The translations under genes were made by a program, and so were the position numbers. Shown piece by piece: positions 54,487-63,178 of a stretch of DNA of 64,000 bases. The stretch comes from Winkia neuii subsp. neuii DSM 8576 (GTDB lineage: Bacteria > Actinomycetota > Actinomycetes > Actinomycetales > Actinomycetaceae), in NCBI RefSeq assembly GCF_000420405.1, contig NZ_ATUW01000008.1, positions 36,423 to 100,422 of the forward strand, written 5' to 3'. Under the pieces are notes generated by a model. The model searched no databases. It worked only from the letters and a program-made list of their open reading frames with translations, and had not been told where the DNA came from. How positions within the stretch are numbered: position 1 is the stretch's first letter; the number at the start of each line of letters is the position of its first letter.

Positions 54487-55775
54487 GTATTTCCTGGCGC
54501 GGCCCACTGCTACTTGTCCTAGGCCTCTTGCCCCTATTTTTCTTCCCCTCCTACTGGCTCGTTTACGCACTGCTTGCCATTGTGGTGGTAGCGATTGGGG
54601 CAGACTTACTCGTCGCTGCCTCACCTCGAAAATTGCAGTTTGAGCGCGTAGAGTCGGATCCGCTCCGGGTGGGAGAAACTGGCGAGGTAGGTCTCAAACT
54701 AACGCTCCCCGCCGGGCGGAAGATGCGAGGGCAAGTGCGCGACGCGTGGCCCCCCAGCGTTGGAGCTGAAGACAATCGGCATTCCTTCGTGCTGACTGCT
54801 GGCAGGCAGGTCAAGGTGCAAACGTCCGTTACTCCCAAAAAGCGGGGGCTAACCCACCCAGATCTGGTGACGGTTCGCTCTTGGGGCCCTGCCCACCTAG
54901 CGTGTAGGCAGGTGTCGTTTAGGCTGGAAGGCTCCCTACAAGTTTTACCCGAATTTCCCTCGCGCAAACATTTGCCCGCGAAATTAGCCCAGTTGCAAGC
55001 CGTAGAAGGGCGCGCCAAGTCCAGGCAGCGCGGTCAAGGCACGGAGTTCGACTCACTGCGCGAATGGGTAGATGGTGACGACGTCCGCTCTATCGACTGG
55101 AGGGCGAGCGCCCGCTCTTCTGACATTGTTGTGCGGACTTGGCGTCCAGAACGCGACAGGCGCATATTGGTGGTCATCGATACTTCGAGGCTCGCTGCGG
55201 GACGAGTAGACGACATTCCCCGCCTTGATTCTCAGCTAGACGCTGCACTATTGCTGGGGGCGGTAGCTGGAAGGGCCGGCGACCACATTGGGTTTTTAGC
55301 TGGGGCTCAGGCCGTTGAAGCCTCGGTCACACAGACCACCCGAACGAATGTGTTGGCTGATTTCTCCAAGGCCATGATGAACCTAGAGGCCGACCTAGTA
55401 GAAGCGGATTGGTCTAAGCTTGCCGCCGCTACTATTGCGAACTCCCCACAGCTCTCACTTTTGGTCTTGCTCACGCCGCTCGAGCCAGTAGCTGCAGCTG
55501 AAACGCTGCTTCCCACACTTGCACATTTGGCTAAACGTTACCGGATAGTGATCGGCTCCGTGTCCGACCCCGAGGTCGAGCGCATGCGCCTGGCCAACTC
55601 CGATGCGCCGCAGGTATACGCTGCTGCTGCAGCCGCTAAGAGCAAGCTCAGGCGCCAAAAACTGAAGCGAGCTATAGCTCAATTTGGAGTGCAGGTTATT
55701 GACGCTCCCCCCGAGGACGTACCTACCCAGCTAGTGGACCACTATCTGGCTCTCAAATCCAAAGGATTGCTGTAG
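54483..55775 (+). CDS. DUF58 domain protein (MoxR partner)
   Basis: A 430-residue protein with two N-terminal hydrophobic segments (about 7-45), a beta-rich part, and the DUF58 core GTEFDSLREWVDGDDVRSIDWRASARSSDIVVRTWRPE followed by VVIDTSRLA. In vWA-like DUF58 proteins this last segment carries a DxSxS metal site; DTSRL keeps only the first part. It is encoded directly after moxR, as expected for a complex. It ends 6 bp from the convergent L,D-transpeptidase gene. Confidence 0.9.
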   Translation: MSISWRGPLLLVLGLLPLFFFPSYWLVYALLAIVVVAIGADLLVAASPRKLQFERVESDPLRVGETGEVGLKLTLPAGRKMRGQVRDAWPPSVGAEDNRHSFVLTAGRQVKVQTSVTPKKRGLTHPDLVTVRSWGPAHLACRQVSFRLEGSLQVLPEFPSRKHLPAKLAQLQAVEGRAKSRQRGQGTEFDSLREWVDGDDVRSIDWRASARSSDIVVRTWRPERDRRILVVIDTSRLAAGRVDDIPRLDSQLDAALLLGAVAGRAGDHIGFLAGAQAVEASVTQTTRTNVLADFSKAMMNLEADLVEADWSKLAAATIANSPQLSLLVLLTPLEPVAAAETLLPTLAHLAKRYRIVIGSVSDPEVERMRLANSDAPQVYAAAAAAKSKLRRQKLKRAIAQFGVQVIDAPPEDVPTQLVDHYLALKSKGLL

Positions 55776-55781
55776 AGCGAG

Positions 55782-57194
55782 TTATTTATGTACGTGTACT
55801 ACCGTGCCGACCTCGCCAAAGTCGAACAGCTCTTTGGCTTGGCTCGGAGGTAGCTGCACACACCCGTGGGAGCCTCCGAAACCAACTCCGGGCCCGAACT
55901 GCTTCTGCCAGTAGGCGCCATGTATTGCGTAGGAGTAGTGCCAGTACATTATCCATGGCACATTCGGGGCCCGGTAAGCTAGGGATCCGTCGTCGTTGTA
56001 GCCGACCATGGTTTGTATTGGACGTTTGAGGTACACCTTGTAGGTGCCTTCGGGCGTGGGATATTTGGGGCTGCCAGGGACCATCAGGTAGGGGCCAGCC
56101 ATCTTGTTAGCTCCTGAATACGCCGAGATAGTGTAGTCGGTCAGGTTGATGTCGAACCATTTTTCTTCTTTCGCTGCCTGGTAAGGCAGCTTTTCGGCGC
56201 CTGGGGCAATAACCTTTTCTTCCCACTTTGCTGGCAGCGTTGCCATTTCGAGGGAATCAGAAAAATCTGTCCCCTGCGGGAGCGCTTTTGCTATCGCTTT
56301 TGCTAGCGCATCTAGATTCTGTACTTTGGTCCCGTCTACTTTCTGTTGCCTAACCTGAGTTACCTGACCAGCTTCGGTAACGTTCCGGATGCCATTTTGG
56401 GGAGCTTTAGCCACTTCTTTTTCTTTTTCGGCGAGCCACTTGGATATTTTTTTGGGGTCAGCACTAGCCTTTTTTGGGGCTTTCTCCGTTGGCGAGGCTA
56501 CCCAAGAAAGCTTGTCGGCAGCAGTGGGTTCGATAGTTTTTCCCTGGGTGGTTAGAGTGATTTTTACCGGGGCAAATTTGTTTGCCGAAGCCACGTACTC
56601 TTGCAGGCTGGCTGCAGAATTCAGCGGTTGAATCTGGCCTGGCTGGGTGTTTACGCGCAAACTGCTACCAGCATTCAGAGCATTTTTCAGACCTTTTTCG
56701 AGGGCGCTCGGGGCTACTCCCCGGCCAGGTTTTCCGCCCGTTGCCCGAAGTTTTTGCCCCTCAACAACAAGCTTTGGTTCCACGGGGGCCACATAATCTT
56801 TGGTGAGGCTCGCAGCAGCAGAATCTAACGCAGCTTTGTCAAAAGTAACTGCTACGGGTATTACTTTCCCTGTAAACGGCACGGTTATGAAATCGCTCCA
56901 GGACCGTCCAGCAATCATTTTACTAGCTGTTTCAACCGCATCTACTTTCGCACCCAATTCCTTCTGGGTGAAGTGCTTTTGGCTCACCGCCTGCCCGTGG
57001 GCAGTTATTCCAATGTCTTTTGTGGCGTTTCGAACCAGCGGCCGGATTTGTTTGGTATTTTTCCCTGCCACTGGCTGCCCAGCTATTGTTTGCCCCGGCA
57101 GTCCCTTGTCGTGAAAGTAGAAGACATACCCTGCGCCGGCTACAGCTACCAGCAAAAGAAATACTGGCAGCAAAATTTTTACTCGTCTACCCAT
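55782..57194 (-). CDS. L,D-transpeptidase (YkuD) with N-terminal membrane anchor
   Basis: A 470-residue envelope enzyme that forms 3-3 peptidoglycan cross-links or attaches proteins. Membrane helix at about 7-27, then two repeat-like peptidoglycan-binding regions (about 60-330). The YkuD domain covers about 345-470 with TPEGTYKVYLKRP, YAIHGAYW and GGSHGCVQLP; the catalytic triad core His443-Gly-Cys445 is intact. ATG at 57194. It lies between the DUF58 and SpoIIM genes of the MoxR module, transcribed leftward, with spoIIM just upstream on the same strand. Confidence 0.93.
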   Translation of the reverse strand: MGRRVKILLPVFLLLVAVAGAGYVFYFHDKGLPGQTIAGQPVAGKNTKQIRPLVRNATKDIGITAHGQAVSQKHFTQKELGAKVDAVETASKMIAGRSWSDFITVPFTGKVIPVAVTFDKAALDSAAASLTKDYVAPVEPKLVVEGQKLRATGGKPGRGVAPSALEKGLKNALNAGSSLRVNTQPGQIQPLNSAASLQEYVASANKFAPVKITLTTQGKTIEPTAADKLSWVASPTEKAPKKASADPKKISKWLAEKEKEVAKAPQNGIRNVTEAGQVTQVRQQKVDGTKVQNLDALAKAIAKALPQGTDFSDSLEMATLPAKWEEKVIAPGAEKLPYQAAKEEKWFDINLTDYTISAYSGANKMAGPYLMVPGSPKYPTPEGTYKVYLKRPIQTMVGYNDDGSLAYRAPNVPWIMYWHYSYAIHGAYWQKQFGPGVGFGGSHGCVQLPPSQAKELFDFGEVGTVVHVHK

Positions 57195-57198
57195 GTAA

Positions 57199-58194
57199 CT
57201 ACCTAACCCGGATTTCGCGATCTTCTTGCCAGGCCCTAGCTATGTCTCCGTCCTGACCGTGGTTGTAGGCATATCGGCCTATCCCAAAGACGTAGACGAA
57301 AAAAAGTACTTCTGCAACAATCCCGATGCCGACCCTTACTGAAGTCGGCAGGGCCGAGGGAGTGACGAAACCCTCCAAGGCCCCACAGATGGAAAGTACT
57401 ACAACAAGTCCCATGGCTATGCCCACCACGGTTCGCCCCGCCTGCGCCAATGCCTCTGATCTAGTGCGAGGGCCGGGGCTTATCCACGACCAGCACAGGT
57501 ACAGCCCGACTCCCCCTGCCACGAAGATACAGGTAAGTTCCAAAGTGCCGTGGGGCAGCAAGAGCCCAAAAAACTTTGCACCTGCCCCATGGTTAATCAT
57601 GATGGCCCCGCTGACAGCCACATTTGCGACGTTTTGAAAGAGCATGTACAAAACCGGCGCCCCTAGCACTCCCATGGCTATGCAGAGGGCCGCAACCCAC
57701 GAATTATTTACCCACACCTGGAACGAAAAGTGCGATGCAGCATACGTGCGATAGTAGTTTTCAAAATCCTGTTCTACCAGCTGTTTGACCATTTCTGGAG
57801 TGCCTACTGCGGCCTCGAGCTTTGGATCGGCCACTATTCGTGCGCCGATGAACACTGCCAATACGAGCGAAGCGGCCATGGTAGATAGCCACCAGTAGCG
57901 CAGCCTGTAAAGAGCAGCCGGCAGGGTCTGAGTAAAAAAATGTCCCACAAGTTTTAACGATGGGGTTCTGCTGGCACCCATCTTCCTGCGCGTCTTCGCG
58001 AGCAACATAGACAAAGAAGCCACCAGGGTAGGATCTGGCTCATTCGAACGCAACTGCGATAAGTGCGTACTCACGCGTTGGTAGAGCTCCACTGCTCTGT
58101 CTGCTTCGTCGGCATCTAGGTGGGACTTCTTTAAAAGCCCCTCCAATTCCCGCCAGCTGCGTTGGTGCACGTTCGCGTAAGCATCAATGTCCAT
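57199..58194 (-). CDS. Stage II sporulation protein M family membrane protein
   Basis: A 331-residue SpoIIM-like integral membrane protein. A cytosolic helical N-terminus (about 1-85, HQRSWRELEGLLKKSHLDADEADRAVELYQRV) is followed by about six membrane segments and LLLPHGTLELTCIFVAGGVGL, a conserved family block. SpoIIM homologues occur widely in non-sporulating actinobacteria next to RDD and MoxR/DUF58 genes, as here. ATG at 58194. Divergent from the RDD gene. Confidence 0.9.
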   Translation of the reverse strand: MDIDAYANVHQRSWRELEGLLKKSHLDADEADRAVELYQRVSTHLSQLRSNEPDPTLVASLSMLLAKTRRKMGASRTPSLKLVGHFFTQTLPAALYRLRYWWLSTMAASLVLAVFIGARIVADPKLEAAVGTPEMVKQLVEQDFENYYRTYAASHFSFQVWVNNSWVAALCIAMGVLGAPVLYMLFQNVANVAVSGAIMINHGAGAKFFGLLLPHGTLELTCIFVAGGVGLYLCWSWISPGPRTRSEALAQAGRTVVGIAMGLVVVLSICGALEGFVTPSALPTSVRVGIGIVAEVLFFVYVFGIGRYAYNHGQDGDIARAWQEDREIRVR

Positions 58195-58216
58195 GCCCCT
58201 ACCCTATCTAACCTGT

Positions 58217-59014
58217 ATGCTCGAAGGCGTGGCGAATAACCAAACTGACGAACTTGTTGTAGGCGAGGGCGTGGCTCTGCTGATTCCGCCGGCATCCGCG
58301 CTCGTACGAATCATGTGCGGAATAGTGGACGTAATCGTCTATGTTCTTGCCTCCGTTGCAATATTTTTACTATTTCCTACCTTTGGCAGCTCCTTCGACG
58401 CGGCACAGGTAAAGTCCATCCTAATTCTGTTAGTAGCCTGCACCACCGTCATCTTTCCAGCTACCGTAGAATCGCTAACTCACGGCAAATCACTCGGCAA
58501 GCTCATTGGCGGCATGCGCGTGGTTCGCATAGACTCCGGCCCCATAGTGTGGCGGCAATCTCTGACCCGAGCACTGATCGGCGTGGTGGAAATCTGGGGC
58601 TTTGGCGTACTCTCAGTTGTATTCGTCCTGTTTAACAAGCGATCGCGACGCCTTGGCGACATAGCTGCTGGAACCTACGTGATCAATGAACGGCGACCGC
58701 TCCGCATTCCCTCGCCCCCGGCGATGCCTGCACACCTCGAAGCTTGGGCGCGCAGCACCGACCTGGGGGGAATCAGCCCCGCCTTAGCAATATCGATGCG
58801 CCAGTTCCTCGCCCGCAAAAACCTACTTACTTCCGAGGGCGGATCCGCACTAGCTGGCCAGCTTATGCGACAAGTTCACCAGGCGGTACTACCCCGGCCC
58901 CCACAGGCCCCGCCCGAGCAAATTATCTCGGCTCTGCTCGCAGAACGCACTCGCCGTGAAACCGAAAGGCTCAACGCCGAAGAGACAATGCGTGAGCGCG
59001 TGCTAGCGGACTAA
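58217..59014 (+). CDS. RDD family membrane protein
   Basis: About 265 residues. The RDD domain spans about 25-160 with three membrane segments: PPASALVRIMCGIVDVIVYVL opens it (the Arg-Asp pattern here is R…VD), HGKSLGKLIGGMRVVRID is the central family motif and NKRSRRLGDIAAGTYVI closes it. A cytosolic tail with LARKNLLTSEGGSALAGQLM follows. ATG at 58217 is 6 nt after TATCTA; GTG at 58229 is an alternative. RDD next to SpoIIM and MoxR/DUF58 is a recurring actinobacterial arrangement. Confidence 0.85.
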   Translation: MLEGVANNQTDELVVGEGVALLIPPASALVRIMCGIVDVIVYVLASVAIFLLFPTFGSSFDAAQVKSILILLVACTTVIFPATVESLTHGKSLGKLIGGMRVVRIDSGPIVWRQSLTRALIGVVEIWGFGVLSVVFVLFNKRSRRLGDIAAGTYVINERRPLRIPSPPAMPAHLEAWARSTDLGGISPALAISMRQFLARKNLLTSEGGSALAGQLMRQVHQAVLPRPPQAPPEQIISALLAERTRRETERLNAEETMRERVLAD

Positions 59015-59022
59015 TAAAACAA

Positions 59023-59052
59023 TTGGGTGGGAGCCGGAAAGCTCCCACCCAA
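59023..59052. terminator. Bidirectional terminator between the RDD gene and leuS
   Basis: Perfect 12-bp stem (59023-59034 with 59041-59052) and a 6-nt loop. On the minus strand it is followed by TTGTTTTATTA, a good terminator for leuS; on the plus strand the T-run is short (ATTTTG). Confidence 0.9.
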
Positions 59053-59067
59053 CAAATTTTGCTTCGC

Positions 59068-61956
59068 CTACTTTGGCAACACCACATTCACCAACTTAGG
59101 GGCTTTTACAATTACCCGCCTAGGCTCAGCACCCGCCAAAGCCTCCTTTACGGCGTCGGTAGCAAGAGCAGCTTCCTGCAGATCTTCAGCCGAAATAGAC
59201 GGCGATACCGACAGGCGCTCGCGGACCTTGCCCTGGATCTGCACGATGCAGGTCACCTCGTCCTCTTCAAGCAGAGACTCGTCGGTGACAACTGGGAACG
59301 GCACGCGAGCAATGGAGCCCTCGTGCCCCAGCATCTGCCACAGTTCTTCGGCAATGTGGGGCGCCACAGGTGAAAGCATAAGCACCAAAGGTTCGATGGC
59401 CTTGCGCGATACGCGTTTCTGCCCTGTCAGGTGGTTATTTAACACGATCATCTTGGCGATGGCAGTGTTGATGCGCATGTTGTCGTATTCAACAGTCACG
59501 TCAGCGATAGTGCGCGCCAGCAACTTGGCGGTAGGCCGATCCAGCTCCTCGTCGGTAACGGTGAGCTCACCAGTCTCTTCATCTAGCACATTGCGCCACA
59601 GCCTCTGCAAGAACCGCTGAGAACCAACCACCGCTCGAGTTTCCCAAGGGCGAGACATATCCAAAGGCCCCATAGACATTTCGTAGAGCCGGAAAGTGTC
59701 TGCACCGTATTCGGAGCACATGTCGTCTGGAGTGACAATATTTTTTAAGGACTTGCCCATCTTGCCGTACTCCTGGCTCACCGGCTCCCCCTTGTAGGTG
59801 AAACCGGATTGCTCGTCGCCTTCAACCTCGTCGGCCGGCACATACTGGCCCCGCGAGTCAGTGTAAGCGTATGCCTGCACATACCCTTGGTTGAAGAGCT
59901 TATGGAACGGCTCAGAAGAGGACAAATACCCGAGGTCGAAGAGCACCTTGTGCCAGAAGCGGGCATACAACAAGTGCAGTACAGCGTGCTCTACACCGCC
60001 CACGTACAGATCGGTACCGCCGGAGGCTCCCTCAGAACGCGGCCCCATCCAATAGGCTTCATTTTCTGGGGCCACAAACTCTTCGGCATTGTTCGGATCC
60101 GTGTAGCGTATCTCGTACCAGCACGAACCAGCCCAGTTGGGCATTGTATTCGAATCGCGGTGGTATACCTGTTCGCCCTCGCCTAGGTCCAAACGCACCG
60201 ACAACCAGTCTTTAGCCCGTCCGAGAGGAGGCTCTGGCTCGGAGCGGGAATCGTTGGGATCAAACACGCGAGGGTTAAAGTCTTCCAGCTCGGGCAAGGT
60301 TACCGGCAGCATCTGCTCCGGCAGAGCGTGCACGCGCCCGTCCTCGGAATAAACCACGGGGAATGGCTCACCCCAATAGCGCTGGCGGCTAAACAACCAG
60401 TCGCGCAGGCGGTAAGTTGTGGCAGCGTGCCCGTGCCCACTCTGCTCTAGCCAAGCCACCATGGCTTTTATAGCTTCCTGCTTATTTTTTCCGTTCAAAT
60501 CGAGCGCTTCGTTCGCCGAATTCATCAGTACCCCGTCGCCAGTCCACGCCGCCTCAGAGGCATCAAACCCCTCGGCGGGCGAAATAGTAGTGACGATGTC
60601 CAAATCGAACTTCTTGGCAAAGGCAAAGTCGCGCTCGTCGTGAGCGGGCACTGCCATGATCGCCCCGGTACCATAGCCCCATAGCACGTAGTCGGCCACA
60701 AAGACCGGGATATCGTTGCCTGTGACCGGGTTTTTGGCATAGATACCCGTAAAGACACCCGTCTTCTCGGTTGCGTCCCCACGTTCTTCTGTAGTTTTAG
60801 CGGCCGCCTGGAGACGATAGGCCTTTACGGCCTCAAGTGGCGTTGCCGCCCCGCCGGTCCAAGCCTGGCGCGTTCCCTCGGGCCAACTAGCAGGCACGTG
60901 CAAATCTTCATTTTGCGGATCAGCATCCCCCAGCAGTGGGTGCTCGGGAGCAATCACCATAAACGTGGCCCCGAACAGGGTGTCGGGGCGGGTAGTGTAG
61001 ACCTCTAGTGAAGACACCTCCGAACCGGCTGCATTAGACAGTTCAAACGTCACGTTCGCCCCGTGCGATTGCCCAATCCAGTTCTCTTGCATGGCCCGCA
61101 CTTTGTCGGGCCAATCGATGGTGGCCAGATCCTTAGTTAGCCGGTCCCCATAGGCGGTAATGCGCATCATCCACTGGCGCAGCTTGGAAGCGAAAACCGG
61201 GTAGTTGCCGCGTTCAGAGCGCCCCTCTGAAGTGACTTCCTCGTTAGCAAGAACGGTCCCCAACCCGGGACACCAATTGACCGGGGCGTAAGAAACGTAG
61301 GCCAACCTGTAACTGTCGATTATGTCGGCCTGTTCCTTCTTGGTGAGCTCCCCCCAAGCACGCCCATCCGGTGTAGGACGCGAGCCGTCCTCGAACTGGC
61401 TAATCAAAGTTTCAATTGGGCGTGCCCGCCCCTTGGTCCCCTCGCGGTTGTCGGCATCCGGGTCATACCAGGACCCAAAAATCTTCAAGAAAATCCACTG
61501 GGTCCACTTCACGTAGTCACTGTCGGTGGTGGCGAAGCTGCGACGCTTGTCGTGGGACAAGCCAATCCGGCGCAGCTGGCGGTTCATGTTGGCAATATTT
61601 TGCTCTGTCGTGATGCGCGGGTGCTGGCCAGTAGTTATTGCATACTGTTCCGCGGGCAGGCCAAAAGCGTCGTACCCCATGGTGTAGAGGACATTTTTCC
61701 CCTGCATTCGCTGGTAGCGAGCTACCACATCGGTTGCAATGTAGCCCAGCGGGTGGCCCACGTGCAGCCCCTTACCGGATGGATAGGGGAACATGTCCAG
61801 GAGGAAATAAGGGTCCTTTTTTGCGAGTGGGCCGGCCAAATCCCCTACCGGGTTGTCGGCGGCGAAAGTATTCTCTGCCTCCCACTTGTCTTGCCATTTG
61901 CTCTCAATTTGGCCAGCAAGCTCGGCGGTGTACCGGTGCGCAGTAACGTCTGCCAT
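59068..61956 (-). CDS. leuS: Leucine--tRNA ligase
   Basis: Class I synthetase charging tRNA-Leu, 962 residues. The HIGH-like motif is LHVGH at 64-68 ([17 protein letters not shown]), followed by the CP1 editing domain ([21 protein letters not shown], ending near [16 protein letters not shown]). The KMSKS-like motif reads KMGKS, as in many bacterial LeuRS. The anticodon-binding domain follows ([26 protein letters not shown]). ATG at 61956 after AAGGAGGAG. No T-box lies upstream. Confidence 0.97.
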   Translation of the reverse strand: MADVTAHRYTAELAGQIESKWQDKWEAENTFAADNPVGDLAGPLAKKDPYFLLDMFPYPSGKGLHVGHPLGYIATDVVARYQRMQGKNVLYTMGYDAFGLPAEQYAITTGQHPRITTEQNIANMNRQLRRIGLSHDKRRSFATTDSDYVKWTQWIFLKIFGSWYDPDADNREGTKGRARPIETLISQFEDGSRPTPDGRAWGELTKKEQADIIDSYRLAYVSYAPVNWCPGLGTVLANEEVTSEGRSERGNYPVFASKLRQWMMRITAYGDRLTKDLATIDWPDKVRAMQENWIGQSHGANVTFELSNAAGSEVSSLEVYTTRPDTLFGATFMVIAPEHPLLGDADPQNEDLHVPASWPEGTRQAWTGGAATPLEAVKAYRLQAAAKTTEERGDATEKTGVFTGIYAKNPVTGNDIPVFVADYVLWGYGTGAIMAVPAHDERDFAFAKKFDLDIVTTISPAEGFDASEAAWTGDGVLMNSANEALDLNGKNKQEAIKAMVAWLEQSGHGHAATTYRLRDWLFSRQRYWGEPFPVVYSEDGRVHALPEQMLPVTLPELEDFNPRVFDPNDSRSEPEPPLGRAKDWLSVRLDLGEGEQVYHRDSNTMPNWAGSCWYEIRYTDPNNAEEFVAPENEAYWMGPRSEGASGGTDLYVGGVEHAVLHLLYARFWHKVLFDLGYLSSSEPFHKLFNQGYVQAYAYTDSRGQYVPADEVEGDEQSGFTYKGEPVSQEYGKMGKSLKNIVTPDDMCSEYGADTFRLYEMSMGPLDMSRPWETRAVVGSQRFLQRLWRNVLDEETGELTVTDEELDRPTAKLLARTIADVTVEYDNMRINTAIAKMIVLNNHLTGQKRVSRKAIEPLVLMLSPVAPHIAEELWQMLGHEGSIARVPFPVVTDESLLEEDEVTCIVQIQGKVRERLSVSPSISAEDLQEAALATDAVKEALAGAEPRRVIVKAPKLVNVVLPK

Positions 61957-62081
61957 GAATCTTGTCTCCTCCTTGCGGAACTACCGCATCAATCCTAGGA
62001 CATTTGGGGCCAGCGGCTGAAACTAGCCCACACTATGGGGCAGGTTTTCATATGATTGGTAGGAAGATCCAAGGAGGCAAA

Positions 62082-62519
62082 TTGTCCGTTTTTACCGAAA
62101 TTATCGACGGGAATATTCCAGGCACTTTCGTCTACGCCGACGATGTGGCAGTAGCATTTATGACCATTGAGCCAGTAAACGCCGGACACACTTTAGTAGT
62201 TCCGCGCGCCGAGGTCGAAAGCTTTTGGCAGGCAGACGAGAAAACTTTCGCGCACCTGGCCGTAGTTGCAAAACGCATCGCAGCAGCCCAGCTACAAGCT
62301 TTTGATTGCAAACGGGCGGGCTTGGTGATTGCCGGATTCGACGTGCCCCACTTGCATTTGCACGTAATCCCCGTCCACGGCGAGGGCGAACTCAACCTTG
62401 CCAAGGCGAATAAAGCTACTCAGACCGAACTAGACGCGGCCGCAACCAAGTTGCGTTCGGCACTAGCGGAAATTGGTTTTTCCAAACTGGTACCTAAGGA
62501 TATGCACAAGCTTAGCTAA
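62082..62519 (+). CDS. HIT-family nucleotide-binding protein
   Basis: Histidine-triad hydrolase, 145 residues: VFTEIIDGNIPGTFVYADD at the N-terminus, EPVNAGHTLVVPRAEV, and the triad HLHLHVIP with H90, H92 and H94. The start is TTG at 62082, 4 nt after AAGGAGG; a longer reading from 61962 lacks any ribosome binding site and family similarity. It overlaps mntR by 4 bp tail to tail. Confidence 0.93.
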   Translation: MSVFTEIIDGNIPGTFVYADDVAVAFMTIEPVNAGHTLVVPRAEVESFWQADEKTFAHLAVVAKRIAAAQLQAFDCKRAGLVIAGFDVPHLHLHVIPVHGEGELNLAKANKATQTELDAAATKLRSALAEIGFSKLVPKDMHKLS

Positions 62520-63178
62520 CTGACTGGAGCGCAAAAAACGGCGGCGGCCACCGGGTCGCCGACCGTTTTTTCTGTGCCTTCCACCCGGATCGTTACAGTG
62601 CCCGCATAAGGTTTGCGTTCCACTACTTGCACCTGTAGCCCGGGGGTCAATCCTTGCGAAAGAACTTCTTTCAGCAGCTGCGTGTCGTCGTCGCTGACGC
62701 GTTCGACTAGCACCCTCTGCCCCGCGCTAAACTCGGTGAGCCTTTTCCACCCAGTATCCTCAACTGTCCCGTCGGCGCCCGGGATGGGATCGCCGTGAGG
62801 GTCGCGGCTGGGGTGGCCCAAAGCTTTGTCTATGCGCTCGAGCAACCTTTGCGTTACCGCATGCTCTAGAATCTCGGCCTCCTCGTCGACCTCGTCCCAC
62901 CTGTAGCCCAGGGTTTCCACTAGAAACGTCTCGAGCAAGCGGTGTTTTCTAACGAGTTGAACGGCTAAAGAGTACCCCTTTTCTGTAAGCCCTATGCCGC
63001 GGTAGCGCTCGTGTTCGACCAATCCCGAATCAACTAGACGACGCACATTTTCCGAGGCCGTCGATGGAGCCACATTCATAGCTGCAGCTAGAGCATTTGT
63101 GCCCACACGGGCTTCTTCAAATTCGGTCGCAGAATAAATGTATTTCAAATAATCTTCGGCCATCGGGGAAAGTTCCAT
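62516..63178 (-). CDS. DtxR/MntR-family metal-dependent repressor
   Basis: A 220-residue repressor of the DtxR family. Winged-helix domain at about 1-75 (MAPSTASENVRRLVDSGL as recognition region, read as MNVAPSTASENVRRL), dimerisation domain with VRKHRLLETFLVE and EEAEILEHAVTQ, then a C-terminal SH3-like/FeoA domain (ending …VGDPVAAAVF). H79, E83, E105 and H106 match DtxR metal ligands, but the DtxR Cys102 is Glu102, as in manganese-responsive MntR proteins. ATG at 63178 overlaps the VKOR stop by 1 bp (TAATG). Mn response is inferred. Confidence 0.88.
   Translation of the reverse strand: MELSPMAEDYLKYIYSATEFEEARVGTNALAAAMNVAPSTASENVRRLVDSGLVEHERYRGIGLTEKGYSLAVQLVRKHRLLETFLVETLGYRWDEVDEEAEILEHAVTQRLLERIDKALGHPSRDPHGDPIPGADGTVEDTGWKRLTEFSAGQRVLVERVSDDDTQLLKEVLSQGLTPGLQVQVVERKPYAGTVTIRVEGTEKTVGDPVAAAVFCAPVS
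62533..62571 (+). terminator. HIT-gene terminator inside the mntR coding end
   Basis: AAAAAACGG-CGGCG pairs with CGCCG-A-CCGTTTTTT: 14 bp with one bulged A and a 10-nt loop, with A- and T-runs on both sides. It starts 14 bp after the HIT stop and lies wholly within the last codons of the convergent regulator gene. Confidence 0.8.

Noticed and set aside
59738..59767. KMGKS in leuS as a loss-of-function change
   Set aside because: KMGKS-type variants of KMSKS are normal in many bacterial leucyl-tRNA synthetases.
61957..62081. Possible T-box upstream of leuS (a GCGG-TAGTT-CCGC hairpin before the ribosome binding site)
   Set aside because: The conserved T-box antiterminator sequence and specifier loop are not present; it is a plain 4-bp stem.
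61966..62081. Longer start for the HIT protein at 61962
   Set aside because: The extra 40 residues lack family similarity and no ribosome binding site is present, whereas AAGGAGG precedes TTG at 62082.
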